Positions 8,401-17,093 of a DNA stretch of 58,361 nucleotides are shown here, in pieces. The position numbers and the translations under genes are program-made. The notes under the pieces were generated by a model. The model was not told the DNA's origin and did not search any database. It worked only from the letters and a program-made list of their open reading frames with translations. Position 1 is the stretch's first letter, and each line of letters starts with the position of its first letter. Source of the DNA: Amarolinea aalborgensis (GTDB lineage Bacteria; Chloroflexota; Anaerolineae; SSC4; Amarolineaceae); the NCBI RefSeq assembly GCF_900491745.1, contig NZ_UETR01000020.1, positions 1 to 58,361 on the forward strand. Reading direction: 5' to 3'.

Positions 8401-11400
8401 CCAATGACGGCGATGGCAATACGTCTGAATTTGGACCTTGCCAGGCGGTCGGCCCCAATAACGTCACCTGGCCCCTGGCTTACCGGCTCCCGCTCAGTAT
8501 GCCGACGGCTCCTGACGCCTCGGTCCTGCACGGCGAGATAGATCAGTATCTCAGCCGGCCGGGACAATCGCGCTGGTACAAGATCAGCGTAACGCCCCAG
8601 AGTAAACTGACGGTGAAGCTGACCAATCTACCCGCCAACTACGACTTGACTCTCTTCAAGGACATCGCCCAGGTCTACCAATCGCTGAATCCGCCGCACT
8701 CCTTGACTGACCTGGCGCAACTAGGGGCCGAATTTGCCCCGGACGCGTTCAGCCCCGATGTCTACAGCCCAGACGTCTACAGCCCAGATGTCTACAGCCC
8801 AGACGTCTACAGCCCCGATGTCTACAGCCCGGACGTCTACAGCCCGGACGCGAATGCGTACGCCAGCGCGCAACTGCGCAGTGTGCTGGCCGCAGCCGGC
8901 TTCGAGGGCACGGCCAGCGAGGGTATTACGATCAACACGTGGGACAAGAGCGAGGACTTCTACATTCGCGTGCGTGGGCGCAATGGCGCTTTCAGTCCCG
9001 CCCAGGCCTTTCACCTGGAAGTTCTGCTGCAGTCTGACGTGTGTGACGGGGTGACATCGGATCTGCCGTCGTCTAGCCTGGCCGCGACGGCTGGCGGTTT
9101 TCATACCTTGATCTTGACCGACCACGCGCGCCTGGCCGTCACCGACCCGCTGACGCCAACCCTCGGCAGCAAGCTGCTGACGTTGGCCGGCCGGCCAGAG
9201 GTGAACGCTGAGATCATTGACGTCAGCGCCGATGCGCGCGTGGCGGCCGCCAACGCGCAGGCTGATGCTTATCCAGCCTGTCCGACGGCCAAGAACCTGG
9301 TGGCCGATGCTATCAAGACAGTTGTGGATCGCTATCGCCTGGTCAATCCGCTCGAATACATCGTGCTCATTGGCAGCGATGATGTCATTCCCTTCTTCCG
9401 CCACCCCGATCAAGCGCTGCTGGCGAGCGAGCGCAATTACGTGCCTCCGGTGCGTGACAGCTCGGCTTCGCAGGCCAGCCTACGCCTGGGCTATGTCCTT
9501 AGCCAGGACGATTACGGCGCAGCCATCGAACTAGATCAGAAAATAACCACTTTCCCAGTGCCTGACCTGGCCGTCGGGCGCCTGGTGGAGACCCCGGCCG
9601 AGATCATCGGCATGGTGGACGCCTACTTGACAACGGCCGCTGGCGTCGTGAACACACCGACGAGCGCTCTGGTCACCGGCTATGACTTCTTGACTGACAA
9701 CGCCGAGGCGGTGCAAGCCGCGTTCGAGGCCGGAATTGGGGCTGCCGCGGACGCGTTGATCGCCCCCCCAGGCCAGTCGCCGGCCGATCCGGCCGCGTGG
9801 ACGGCCGCCGATTTGCGCGCGAACCTGCTCAGCAGTCGGCACGACCTCATCTTCCTGGCCGGTCATTTCAGCGCGGGCAGCGCGCTGGCCGCCGACTTCA
9901 GCACACGCATGTTGGCGAATGAAGTGGCGTCGTCCACGGTTGATCTGCAGAACACCATCCTTTTCAGCACCGGCTGTCATTCAGGCTACAACCTGGTCAA
10001 CGTACATGGAATTACTGGCATCTCGCCGCAGCCAGACTGGGCGCAGGCGTTTGCACGTAAGGGAGTCACGTTCATTGGCGGCACCGGCTATCAGTACGGC
10101 GACACCGATTTTCTCAAATACAGCGAGCAGATCTACGCCAACTTCAGTCGGGCGCTGCTGGCGGGCACCGGGCCGGTGCCGGTGGGCAAAGCCCTGGTCG
10201 CTGCCAAACAGGCCTACCTGGCGAACACGCCCACGCTGCGCGGCATTGATCAGAAATCGCTTCTGATCTCCACCCTGTTCGGCCTGCCCATGCTCAGCGT
10301 GGACTTGCCTTTCGGCCGCGGCACACCGCCCTCGCCGCCCTCGATCATCGGCGCCACGAGCGTCTATACGACCGATCCAGGTCTGACCCTGGACCTGCGC
10401 TTTGCGGACGTCACGATCACACCCACCTTGAGCCTGGAAACGGAGATTCTCAACACGAACTCCACCAGCCAAACGGTCACGGCCACTTATCTTACGGGCG
10501 GCGCTGGCGTCGTTGTCTATCCCGGTGAACCGGTCTTACCGCTGGAGTCGCGCAATGTGCACGTCAGCGGGCAGATGCTGCGCGGCGTTGGGTTCCGCGG
10601 CGGCCGCTACACGGATCTGAACGACATCCTGCCGTTGACCGGCGCTGCCGCCACCGAGGTGCGAGGCGTCCACATTCCATTCTTCAGCGGTTCTTTCTAC
10701 CCGGTCAACCCCTGGCACGCCAACTATTTCGACGTGCTGGCCAATGGCAGCGACGGGGAGACATCGCTCCTGGTGCTGCCCGCGCAGGTCCGTTCCACCA
10801 CGCCGACCTCACCGACGGCGACCTTACGTCGCTACGACGGCATGGACTTCCGCCTGTTCTACAGCGCCAACATCAACGTCTACCCCACGCCTGCGGCGCC
10901 TGATGCGGCTGATCCCGCAGCCAGCAGTCCACAGGGGACGACCGCGCGGCGCACAGCCGCCGGCAACATTCCCGCCCTGGCCGCGCCGCCGACAATCGTG
11001 CGCGTTATAAGCACGCCGTCCGATGGTACAATTGATTATCAGGTGACGGTCATTGGCGACCCCGCCGCCGGCATTCAGGCCGTGTGGGTCACCTACACGG
11101 CCATAGATGGCCCGCTGTTCGGTCAATGGCAGTCGCTCGATCTGACGCAGAACCCGACCGATTCTACGCTCTGGGAAGGCACGCTGGTCGTACCCTACCA
11201 GGACGTATCGAACATTCGCGCGGTGGTGCAAGCGGTCAATGGCGTAGGGTTGGTATCCTTAGTGACAAATACCGGTTCCTACCTGGCCCCTGGCAGCGAT
11301 CCGGGCGCGGCGCCGCCCACCTATCCAGTTTCCACGACAGTGACGTTGGTGAATCCGCCTGGCAGCGGCCCCTACGGTACAGAATTACCCTTCACCGCTG

Positions 11401-12425
11401 AGTTGACCAGCGGAGGTGCGCCGCTGGCCCTGGCGCCGCTGAGTTTCAGCCTGGGTACGCAAGTCCGTCAAGGAATAACCGATGCTAACGGCCGGGCGAC
11501 GGTTAACCTATCGCTGTTCGGTTTGCCCGGTGAAAGCCAGGTGCGGGTGACATTCCCTGGCACGCTGACCGACGCCCCAGCCTCGGACAGCGCACCTTTT
11601 ACCATCCTCAAGCAGGACACGTCGCTGGTCTTTACACCCACAGTGGCTTTTGGTCAATACAGCGATCCCATCAACCTGCAGGCTACATTGCGCGACGCCA
11701 GCGGCCGCCGCCTGCTGGCCCGGACGGTCTTTTTCCTGCCAGAGGATGAGCCGCTGCGAGCGCATACGCCCTTCACGGCGACCCGTCAGCTGCAGGCTGA
11801 AGCGGTCATCACCGACTACAACGGTCGCGCGGCCACGGGCAGTCTGCCGCTGCGAGCAGGCGCCTATGCACTGAGCGCTTACTTTGTGGGCGATGTTCCG
11901 TTGGGCAACGGCGAGGTCATCAGCCTGGAAGATCTACGCTACAACGCCGCCACGGCCGCAACCACGCTGACCATGAACGCCGAAGATGCCACCGTGGTCT
12001 ACACAGGCGCGCTGATCGGCGCGGCCGGCCAACCGTTGACCCTGGCCGCCGCCGTGACGCAGGCGGATGATGGGTCGCCCGGCGATTTGACGCGGGCCGT
12101 TGTCAGGTTCGACCTGACGATGCTCGACGCCCCGCAGACCTTCTACCTGGCGCCGGTCCATGCCGACGGCTCAGCCGTCATTACCATCACGGCCCCACCC
12201 GGAGGAACGTACCAGGTGACCACCCAAGTCGTTGGCGGCTACTTTGCTTCGGCGCGTACGACCGGCCCCACGATCGTCATTTCTTCCGTGCCAACCGCCA
12301 TCCGGTTGGGAGACTTGACCGCAGATACCAGTCTATCAGGCCGGTTGGCGTTGCTGGTCGCCGTGCTGTTGGCGGCGCTGTGTGGCGGCGTGCTTCGGCG
12401 TCAGCGCGTACAACGGCGCCAATAG
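5454..12425 (+). CDS. Giant secreted CSLREA / beta-helix / C25-like peptidase surface protein
   Basis: A 2323-residue exported protein. An N-terminal signal peptide (residues 1 to about 35) is followed by two CSLREA-type segments (CSLRAAIQESNA at 91 and CTLREAIDAANQ near 546). Each leads into Gly/Asn-rich parallel beta-helix repeats with GNxxGG-like turns (to about 900). Residues 1095-1132 hold a YSPDV repeat. About 1200-1620 resembles the gingipain (peptidase C25) fold: a VLIGSDDVIPF strand, then LAGHFSAG with His1471 and STGCHSGYN with Cys1508, the expected His-Cys dyad. Ig-like repeats with DANGRA-type turns (about 1945-2280) precede a single hydrophobic segment and a basic tail RRQRVQRRQ, which should anchor it in the membrane. 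Substrate and role are unknown; adhesion plus proteolysis at the cell surface is inferred. It appears monocistronic. Confidence 0.85.
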   Translation: MTTGFTSAKKPIYLAWLLAACLMTTLFYSSKVASASISVEAETKSYSAIASKPVLTTTPLTLTLVVNLTDDFEDANPGDGVCESHTGMEDCSLRAAIQESNAWPGQDTIVLPAGYYGLSLVGTDEDAAATGDLDITDALVISGAGSAGVIVDADYSDRVFDIWSTSDVTIAGLQIQYGYLYLSDGAGLRHNHGHLTLQDVIVQNNGTSCGFQALGANGGFAGAAGGIASLSGQLDLQHVILQNNVSDCGVGGLFVGSSQVTITASSLLSNTSSYQDGGAIYNVAGHVHLLDSTVQANQAGSNGGGISNAAGGIMVIEGSTLSGNLAFVNGGGIANAGELHMINSTVSGNASYGDGGGLFAATGASNDLINVTMVANQADATGEDVGNGGGIFNLGSSFALTNTIIAGNLDPSPDTRQPDCSDDGGTWSVISHNLVGDNTGCESVFIQGVNGNQVGNSDVPLDPELTPLQDNGGPTLTHAPNTGSPVVDAGTNDSCPELDQRGLARFAGLSCDIGAVEYQDSPQAGSIFVVNSTSDEGDGVCGVVQCTLREAIDAANQTPNESGADQISFAIPGPGLHTISPLSELPMVSDPVIIDGLTQPGADCDAWPPTLLIELDGSAAPNMNGLTLMSGNTVTGLVINRFSRNGLELRGWQNTLHCNLIGTDASGQEALGNGENGVLVGSSNNLIGGVTPDSRNLVAGNLANGISFAVNDSPGNQPSGGLAPRRPSELQNLVQGNFVGTNVYGASPLGNQSDGIEIKGGFYGSFLTIIGGPAPGAGNVISGNGGHGISLKYGADYMTVQGNKIGTDAGGNSPVGNVGSGVYFEGSNNNLIGGTSPGEGNRIAFNGGDGITVLWSYRDTFLGNQIELNGSLGIDLNGDGPTLNDVGDYDGGKGANGNQNYPLVFSAVPNGVTTLLSGRLDSTPEQTFTLEFFDNSVCDPSTYGEGATPLTTITVTTDLRGSAPFSLTIPSSLPLNHFLTATANDGDGNTSEFGPCQAVGPNNVTWPLAYRLPLSMPTAPDASVLHGEIDQYLSRPGQSRWYKISVTPQSKLTVKLTNLPANYDLTLFKDIAQVYQSLNPPHSLTDLAQLGAEFAPDAFSPDVYSPDVYSPDVYSPDVYSPDVYSPDVYSPDANAYASAQLRSVLAAAGFEGTASEGITINTWDKSEDFYIRVRGRNGAFSPAQAFHLEVLLQSDVCDGVTSDLPSSSLAATAGGFHTLILTDHARLAVTDPLTPTLGSKLLTLAGRPEVNAEIIDVSADARVAAANAQADAYPACPTAKNLVADAIKTVVDRYRLVNPLEYIVLIGSDDVIPFFRHPDQALLASERNYVPPVRDSSASQASLRLGYVLSQDDYGAAIELDQKITTFPVPDLAVGRLVETPAEIIGMVDAYLTTAAGVVNTPTSALVTGYDFLTDNAEAVQAAFEAGIGAAADALIAPPGQSPADPAAWTAADLRANLLSSRHDLIFLAGHFSAGSALAADFSTRMLANEVASSTVDLQNTILFSTGCHSGYNLVNVHGITGISPQPDWAQAFARKGVTFIGGTGYQYGDTDFLKYSEQIYANFSRALLAGTGPVPVGKALVAAKQAYLANTPTLRGIDQKSLLISTLFGLPMLSVDLPFGRGTPPSPPSIIGATSVYTTDPGLTLDLRFADVTITPTLSLETEILNTNSTSQTVTATYLTGGAGVVVYPGEPVLPLESRNVHVSGQMLRGVGFRGGRYTDLNDILPLTGAAATEVRGVHIPFFSGSFYPVNPWHANYFDVLANGSDGETSLLVLPAQVRSTTPTSPTATLRRYDGMDFRLFYSANINVYPTPAAPDAADPAASSPQGTTARRTAAGNIPALAAPPTIVRVISTPSDGTIDYQVTVIGDPAAGIQAVWVTYTAIDGPLFGQWQSLDLTQNPTDSTLWEGTLVVPYQDVSNIRAVVQAVNGVGLVSLVTNTGSYLAPGSDPGAAPPTYPVSTTVTLVNPPGSGPYGTELPFTAELTSGGAPLALAPLSFSLGTQVRQGITDANGRATVNLSLFGLPGESQVRVTFPGTLTDAPASDSAPFTILKQDTSLVFTPTVAFGQYSDPINLQATLRDASGRRLLARTVFFLPEDEPLRAHTPFTATRQLQAEAVITDYNGRAATGSLPLRAGAYALSAYFVGDVPLGNGEVISLEDLRYNAATAATTLTMNAEDATVVYTGALIGAAGQPLTLAAAVTQADDGSPGDLTRAVVRFDLTMLDAPQTFYLAPVHADGSAVITITAPPGGTYQVTTQVVGGYFASARTTGPTIVISSVPTAIRLGDLTADTSLSGRLALLVAVLLAALCGGVLRRQRVQRRQ
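8736..8855 (+). repeat. 15-bp tandem repeat encoding SPDVY units
   Basis: Six consecutive 15-base units (8751-8840), each AGCCC followed by a variable base, GA, T or C, and GTCTAC, encode Ser-Pro-Asp-Val-Tyr. A degenerate unit precedes them (Ala-Pro-Asp-Ala-Phe) and another follows (Ser-Pro-Asp-Ala-Asn). Units differ at silent positions, so the array is under protein-level selection or has aged. It is an in-frame linker between the beta-helix half and the peptidase-like half of the surface protein. Confidence 0.95.
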
Positions 12426-12431
12426 GTCATC

Positions 12432-12479
12432 GCCCCGGTGTGACGTGATGCGGGTAACGCATGCTCGTCACACCGGGGC
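12432..12479. terminator. Long hairpin after the surface-protein gene
   Basis: A perfect 14-base inverted repeat (12432-12445 and 12466-12479) contains a second nested stem, ATGCG/CGCAT around GGTAA. It starts 7 bases after the stop codon of the surface protein and ends 39 bases before the cyclase gene. No T run follows, so it may be a Rho-independent terminator of reduced strength or an mRNA 3' stabiliser. Confidence 0.6.
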
Positions 12480-12517
12480 TGTAACCTACAGATAGCGTAG
12501 TGGATTGGAATTTGTGA

Positions 12518-15500
12518 ATGCAGACACCGATCGAGCTTCAGGCTGTTTATATTCCCATGGATCGGCGCCAGGCCATCGCGGCAGGCGTCACGTTGCCGGA
12601 ACAGACAACCGGCGCGGCGTTGTTCGTTGACATCTCTGGCTTTACGCCCTTGACCGAAGCCCTGGCGCAGAGCCTCGGCCCTCAGCTTGGCGCCGAGGAG
12701 CTCACGCGCTACTTGAACCAGGTCTACGACACGTTGATTGCTGAACTCGATTGCTATGGCGGCAGCGTCATTGGCTTCAGCGGCGATGCGATTACGTGTT
12801 GGTTTGACGGCGACAACGGCTTACGCGCCACCGCGTGCGCGTTGGCGATGCAAGAAGCCATGCGGCCCTTGCAGTCGGTGCCCTTGCCCAGTGCGGGGAC
12901 GATTTCCCTGGCCGTCAAGGCCACGGTGGCGGTTGGCCCGGTGCGCCGCTTTGTGGTGGGCGACCACGCCGTACAGGTAGTTGATGTCTTGTCTGGCGCC
13001 ACCCTTGACCGTCTGGCAGAGGCTGAACACCACGCAGACAAAGGGGAGGTGCTCCTCGATGCCACGGCCGTCGCGGCTGTGGGCGACGCCGTGATCTTCG
13101 GAGCCTGGCGCGCACGGGATCATTCCGATGCGCAAACTGAGGAATCACCGGCTCGCCTGGGAGTTGTCGCCAGCATCCAGCAGGTTGTCGAGCCGCGTCC
13201 GTGGCCTCCCCTGCCTGCCGATGCACTCAGCGAGCCGCAGGTGCGGCCGTGGCTCCTGCCCGCTGTGTACGAGCGCCTGCGCACCGGCGGCGGTGAATTT
13301 CTCGCCGAACTGCGGCCAGCGGTGTCGCTGTTTCTGCGTTTTGGCGGCCTCGATTACGATGACGACGAATCGGTAGGCAGCAAGCTCGATCAATTCATCT
13401 GCGAAGTGCAGCGGTTGTTGGCGCGCTACGCGGCCACGCTGCTGCAAATCGTGGTTGGCGACAAGGGCAGCTACCTGTTCGCCGCCTTTGGCGCGCCGCA
13501 TGCGCATGAAGATGACGCGGCCAGGGCGCTGTCGGCGGCGCTGGAACTGCGCGCCCTGGCGGCGTCATTGGACTATCTGACCCCGGTGCAGATTGGCATC
13601 GCGCGCGGCCGTATGCGCACAGGCGCTTACGGCGGCGTCACGCGCCGTACCTACGGCGTGATGGGCGACGCGGCGAATGTGGCCGCGCGTTTGATGCAGG
13701 CCGCCAAACCTGGGCAAATTCTGGTCACCGATGCCGTGCAGCTGACCGCAGGGGCTGGCTTTGCCTGGGAGGATTTGCCGGCCATCCGGGTCAAAGGCAA
13801 GTCGTTGCCTATCGCCATCGCCAGCCTGATTGGGCGGCGGCGTAAGTCGGCCTTGGGCGTGCATGAAACCGGGTACGCGCTGCCAATGGTGGGGCGAAAG
13901 AGCGAACTCGCCCTGATCGAGTCACGACTGGCCGCGGCGCGCGCCGGGCAGGGCCAGATCATCACCATCATGGGTGAAGCGGGCATGGGCAAATCGCGCC
14001 TGGTGGCCGAGGTGATTCGCGTGGCCGGCGACCGTGGGTTTTCCAGTTTTGCTGGCGAGTGCGAATCCTACGGCACCAACAGCAGTTACCTGGTTTGGCA
14101 GAACATCTGGCGCGGCTTGTTAAGCGTGGACAGCGATGCGTTGGAAGAGACAGCGGGAGATGATACCCATGAAACGACTGGCTCTGCAACCAACGTGACC
14201 ACGCGCCAGATTGAGCGGCTAGAAACATCGCTACGCCAGATTGACCCGACCCTGGTTCCTCGCTTGCCGTTGCTGGGTCTCCTGCTCAATCTTTCCATCC
14301 CGGACAACGATCTGACGCGCACGTTTGATGCCAAGCTGCGCAAAACGTCGCTTGAGGCGCTGCTGGTGGACTGCTTGCGCGCATTGGCTGCCACGACGCC
14401 GTTGTTGATCATCCTGGAAGATGCGCATTGGATTGACGCACTCTCGCAAGACCTGCTTGAGGCGCTTGGGCAAACGCTGGTTGATCTGCCGATTCTATTG
14501 GTAATGACCTTTCGCCCCCCCACGGTGGCTCAGGAACAAGCGCCGAAACTCAGCCGCTTGCCGGGCATCACGCAGATTACCCTGGGCGAATTCTCGCCCG
14601 CGGAAGCAGCCCAATTGATCGCGCTGAAAATCGGCCAGCGGGCGCAAACCGAAGGCGTTGCGCCCATTTCGGCTGATCATTTGCCAGCCGCTTTGGTCGA
14701 GCGTATCCTGGAACGCGCCGACGGTAATCCGTTCTATATCGAGGAGCTGCTGAACTACATCCAGGCGCGCGGGATCGCGTTGGATGACACCCAGGCCATT
14801 GCGCAGCTCGATCTGCCAGTCAGTCTGCACAGCCTCATTCTGAGTCGCATTGATCAGCTCAGCGAAAGTCAGCAAATCACGCTCAAGGCCGCCAGCGTCA
14901 TCGGCCGCCTGTTTGGTTCGCATCTCCTGCGCGGTGTTCATCCCAGCCTCGGCGAGCATGACCGCGTGCAGCGGGATCTGGAAACCCTGGCAAGCCTGGA
15001 TTTGATGGCGCTGGAGCGCACAGAGCCAGATACCGTCTATTTCTTCAAGCACCTTGTCACGCAGGAGGTTGCCTATGAAAGCCTGCCCTACGCCACCCGC
15101 GCCACCCTTCACGGCCAATTGGGGCAATTCGTGGAGGAGACCTACTACGAGTCGCTCGATTCGTATCTGGATCTCCTGGCTTTTCATTATGCGCGCAGCA
15201 ACAACATCACAAAACAACGCGAGTATTTCCTGAAAGCAGGCCAGGCCGCGCAGGCGCGCTACGCCAACAGCGCCGCGATTGACTATTACCAGCGCGTTTT
15301 ACCTATGCTTAGTCGCACAGAAAGAATGGGCGTTTTGCTCAGCCTGGGCCAGGTCTTCGAATTGGTGGGCAACTGGCGTGAAGCCAACGAGCTCTACACG
15401 GAGGCGTTGGGACTGGCCGCTGACTTGCAGGATTCACTGACAGCGGCGTGGTGTCAAGTGCGTCTGGGTGAAAACTGCCGCAAGCAAGCCCGCTTTGTGG

Positions 15501-16303
15501 AAGCGTGGCAATGGCTAACCACGGCGCAGCGCGGCTTCGAGGCCCTGGCAGACAAAGAAGGCTTAGGTCAGGTGCTGCACTACTTGGGCACTCTGGCCGA
15601 TCAGCAGGGCGACTATGCCAGCGCGCAGGCCCATTACCTGCAAAGCCTGACCCTGCGGCGTGAAGTGGGCGACCAGCCGCGCGTCGCCAGTCTGCTCAGC
15701 AACCTGGCGATTGTGGCGCGACGCCAGGGAAACCTGCCAGAGGCGCGACGCCTGCACGAAGAGAGCTTGACGATCCGCCGCAGCTTTGGCGACCGCTGGG
15801 CCATTGGGGTTTCGCTCAACAACCTGGGCAACGTCCTGCTTGACCTGGGCAACTATGGAGAGGCCCTGCCCTGTTTCGAAGAGGCGCTGGCGCTCATGCG
15901 GCAGGTGGGCGACCGCTGGACGATTGCCAATTTCTTGAACAATCTGGGCAACGCCGCGCGCAGTCAGCGCGATGATGACCGTGCGCATGCCTTGTACCGT
16001 GAGAGTCTGCTGATCTATCGAGGATTTGAGGACAAATGGGCCTTGGCCTATCTGCTGGAGGATATCGGCTGTTTGCTCGCCCTCGAGGGCAAGCCGACCC
16101 CGGCTTTGCGCTTGATCGGCGCGGCCGCGGCGCTGCGCGCCGCCATCGGCGTGCCGCTTTCGGGCGCGGAACAAGCGCGGTTGGACAGATTGCTGGCGTC
16201 GGCGCTCGGCCCCATTGACAGCCCGGCGCACGCGCGCGCATGGGCGCAAGGACGGGCGCTGTCACAGGCAGAGGCGATCAACGAGGCGCTGGATCAACTA
16301 TGA
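12518..16303 (+). CDS. Soluble-adenylyl-cyclase-like protein: two cyclase domains, AAA ATPase, TPR
   Basis: 1261 residues in the order class III cyclase C1 (about 30-190), cyclase C2 (about 265-440), STAND/AAA-type ATPase (about 455-830) and TPR repeats (about 900-1230), the same order as eukaryotic soluble adenylyl cyclase. C1 has the metal aspartates Asp38 (FVDISGF) and Asp90 (GFSGDA) but lacks the Asn/Arg pair. C2 lacks the first aspartate but has GDKG (Lys316) and Asn387/Arg391 (NVAAR). One composite active site could therefore form between them. C1 has Gly86 where sAC has the bicarbonate-site Lys. Walker A is GEAGMGKS (486-493) and Walker B is LLIILEDAHWID (629-640). The gene converges on two CNB-protein genes, suggesting a local cNMP circuit. 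Whether it makes cAMP cannot be told from sequence. Confidence 0.85.
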   Translation: MQTPIELQAVYIPMDRRQAIAAGVTLPEQTTGAALFVDISGFTPLTEALAQSLGPQLGAEELTRYLNQVYDTLIAELDCYGGSVIGFSGDAITCWFDGDNGLRATACALAMQEAMRPLQSVPLPSAGTISLAVKATVAVGPVRRFVVGDHAVQVVDVLSGATLDRLAEAEHHADKGEVLLDATAVAAVGDAVIFGAWRARDHSDAQTEESPARLGVVASIQQVVEPRPWPPLPADALSEPQVRPWLLPAVYERLRTGGGEFLAELRPAVSLFLRFGGLDYDDDESVGSKLDQFICEVQRLLARYAATLLQIVVGDKGSYLFAAFGAPHAHEDDAARALSAALELRALAASLDYLTPVQIGIARGRMRTGAYGGVTRRTYGVMGDAANVAARLMQAAKPGQILVTDAVQLTAGAGFAWEDLPAIRVKGKSLPIAIASLIGRRRKSALGVHETGYALPMVGRKSELALIESRLAAARAGQGQIITIMGEAGMGKSRLVAEVIRVAGDRGFSSFAGECESYGTNSSYLVWQNIWRGLLSVDSDALEETAGDDTHETTGSATNVTTRQIERLETSLRQIDPTLVPRLPLLGLLLNLSIPDNDLTRTFDAKLRKTSLEALLVDCLRALAATTPLLIILEDAHWIDALSQDLLEALGQTLVDLPILLVMTFRPPTVAQEQAPKLSRLPGITQITLGEFSPAEAAQLIALKIGQRAQTEGVAPISADHLPAALVERILERADGNPFYIEELLNYIQARGIALDDTQAIAQLDLPVSLHSLILSRIDQLSESQQITLKAASVIGRLFGSHLLRGVHPSLGEHDRVQRDLETLASLDLMALERTEPDTVYFFKHLVTQEVAYESLPYATRATLHGQLGQFVEETYYESLDSYLDLLAFHYARSNNITKQREYFLKAGQAAQARYANSAAIDYYQRVLPMLSRTERMGVLLSLGQVFELVGNWREANELYTEALGLAADLQDSLTAAWCQVRLGENCRKQARFVEAWQWLTTAQRGFEALADKEGLGQVLHYLGTLADQQGDYASAQAHYLQSLTLRREVGDQPRVASLLSNLAIVARRQGNLPEARRLHEESLTIRRSFGDRWAIGVSLNNLGNVLLDLGNYGEALPCFEEALALMRQVGDRWTIANFLNNLGNAARSQRDDDRAHALYRESLLIYRGFEDKWALAYLLEDIGCLLALEGKPTPALRLIGAAAALRAAIGVPLSGAEQARLDRLLASALGPIDSPAHARAWAQGRALSQAEAINEALDQL

Positions 16304-16325
16304 GCGAGATGACGCCGCTGTTTGT

Positions 16326-17093
16326 CTACGGCCCGCGGCGGCCGCGCAGCCGACCCACTTTCGCTTGCAGCGCGCGAAAATAATCGGTTTCGGTGATCTC
16401 CGCGACCTGCCGCTCCTTTTTGGCCTGGTCAATTTCGATGGTCAGAGCCTGCACCTGTTCGCGCAGGCTGATCTCACGCGCAAGGACTTCGTTCGCCATA
16501 TGCTGAAACGCCCGCGCCAACTGCCCAAGTGGGTCATAGCGTTCGGTCAGGTCAGCAATGGAAGACGGATCATAGCTGCCGTCCTCCAAGGCGGCCGCGG
16601 CCGTTGTCATGCGGCCGATGTGCTGCAAATAGACAAAATCCTGCGCCATGTCTCGGAGGCGCGCGCGCAGATATTGACACAGCACCTTGATGATGGCAAA
16701 ACCGATCTCAGGCTGCACATCCATCAAGGCCTGGAAGGGCGCCTCGTCCAGCCGCAGTAACTGCGTTGGCTCGACCGCCGTGACCGAAGCCACGCGCCCG
16801 GCATCGTCCAGGATCGCCATTTCACCCACGACGGAACCGGCCCACAGGTCGTTCAACACGCGCTCGCCATCATGCACGCGGACGCGACCCTTCACCAGAA
16901 TGTACATGCAATCTCCAGGGTCGCCGCGGGCAAAAAGCTGCTCACCGGCGGCCAGGCTTTGTGGGCGCAGCAGATCAGCCACCTCTCTCAGGGCCGCGTC
17001 CGGCGTCTCCATGAAGATGGTGGTCGTCCGCAGAACTGCCATCATGTCATCTTGAGACAATACCTCGTGGTTGACGTGAATTGGTTCAGCCAT
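16326..17093 (-). CDS. Cyclic nucleotide-binding protein with HAMP-like segment and shared C-terminal tail
   Basis: 255 residues. The CNB domain (about 15-140) keeps the phosphate-binding cassette GEMAILDDAGRVASV, with Glu91 and Arg100, so cNMP binding is plausible. A HAMP-like helical segment (about 165-215, DPLGQLARAFQHMANEV) and a coiled coil lead to a C-terminal module: VAEITETDYFRALQ followed by a basic run. There is no DNA-binding domain, so this is not a Crp-type regulator. The ATG at 17093 overlaps the stop of the upstream CNB-HD gene (ATGGCTGA), implying translational coupling; an upstream in-frame start would only add residues overlapping that gene. The same tail is on three other proteins of this window. 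It converges with the cyclase gene, 22 bases away. Confidence 0.85.
   Translation of the reverse strand: MAEPIHVNHEVLSQDDMMAVLRTTTIFMETPDAALREVADLLRPQSLAAGEQLFARGDPGDCMYILVKGRVRVHDGERVLNDLWAGSVVGEMAILDDAGRVASVTAVEPTQLLRLDEAPFQALMDVQPEIGFAIIKVLCQYLRARLRDMAQDFVYLQHIGRMTTAAAALEDGSYDPSSIADLTERYDPLGQLARAFQHMANEVLAREISLREQVQALTIEIDQAKKERQVAEITETDYFRALQAKVGRLRGRRGP

Noticed and set aside
8736..8855. Short regular repeats that might suggest a CRISPR array
   Set aside because: Units are 15 bases with no spacers and encode an in-frame pentapeptide; no cas gene is near.
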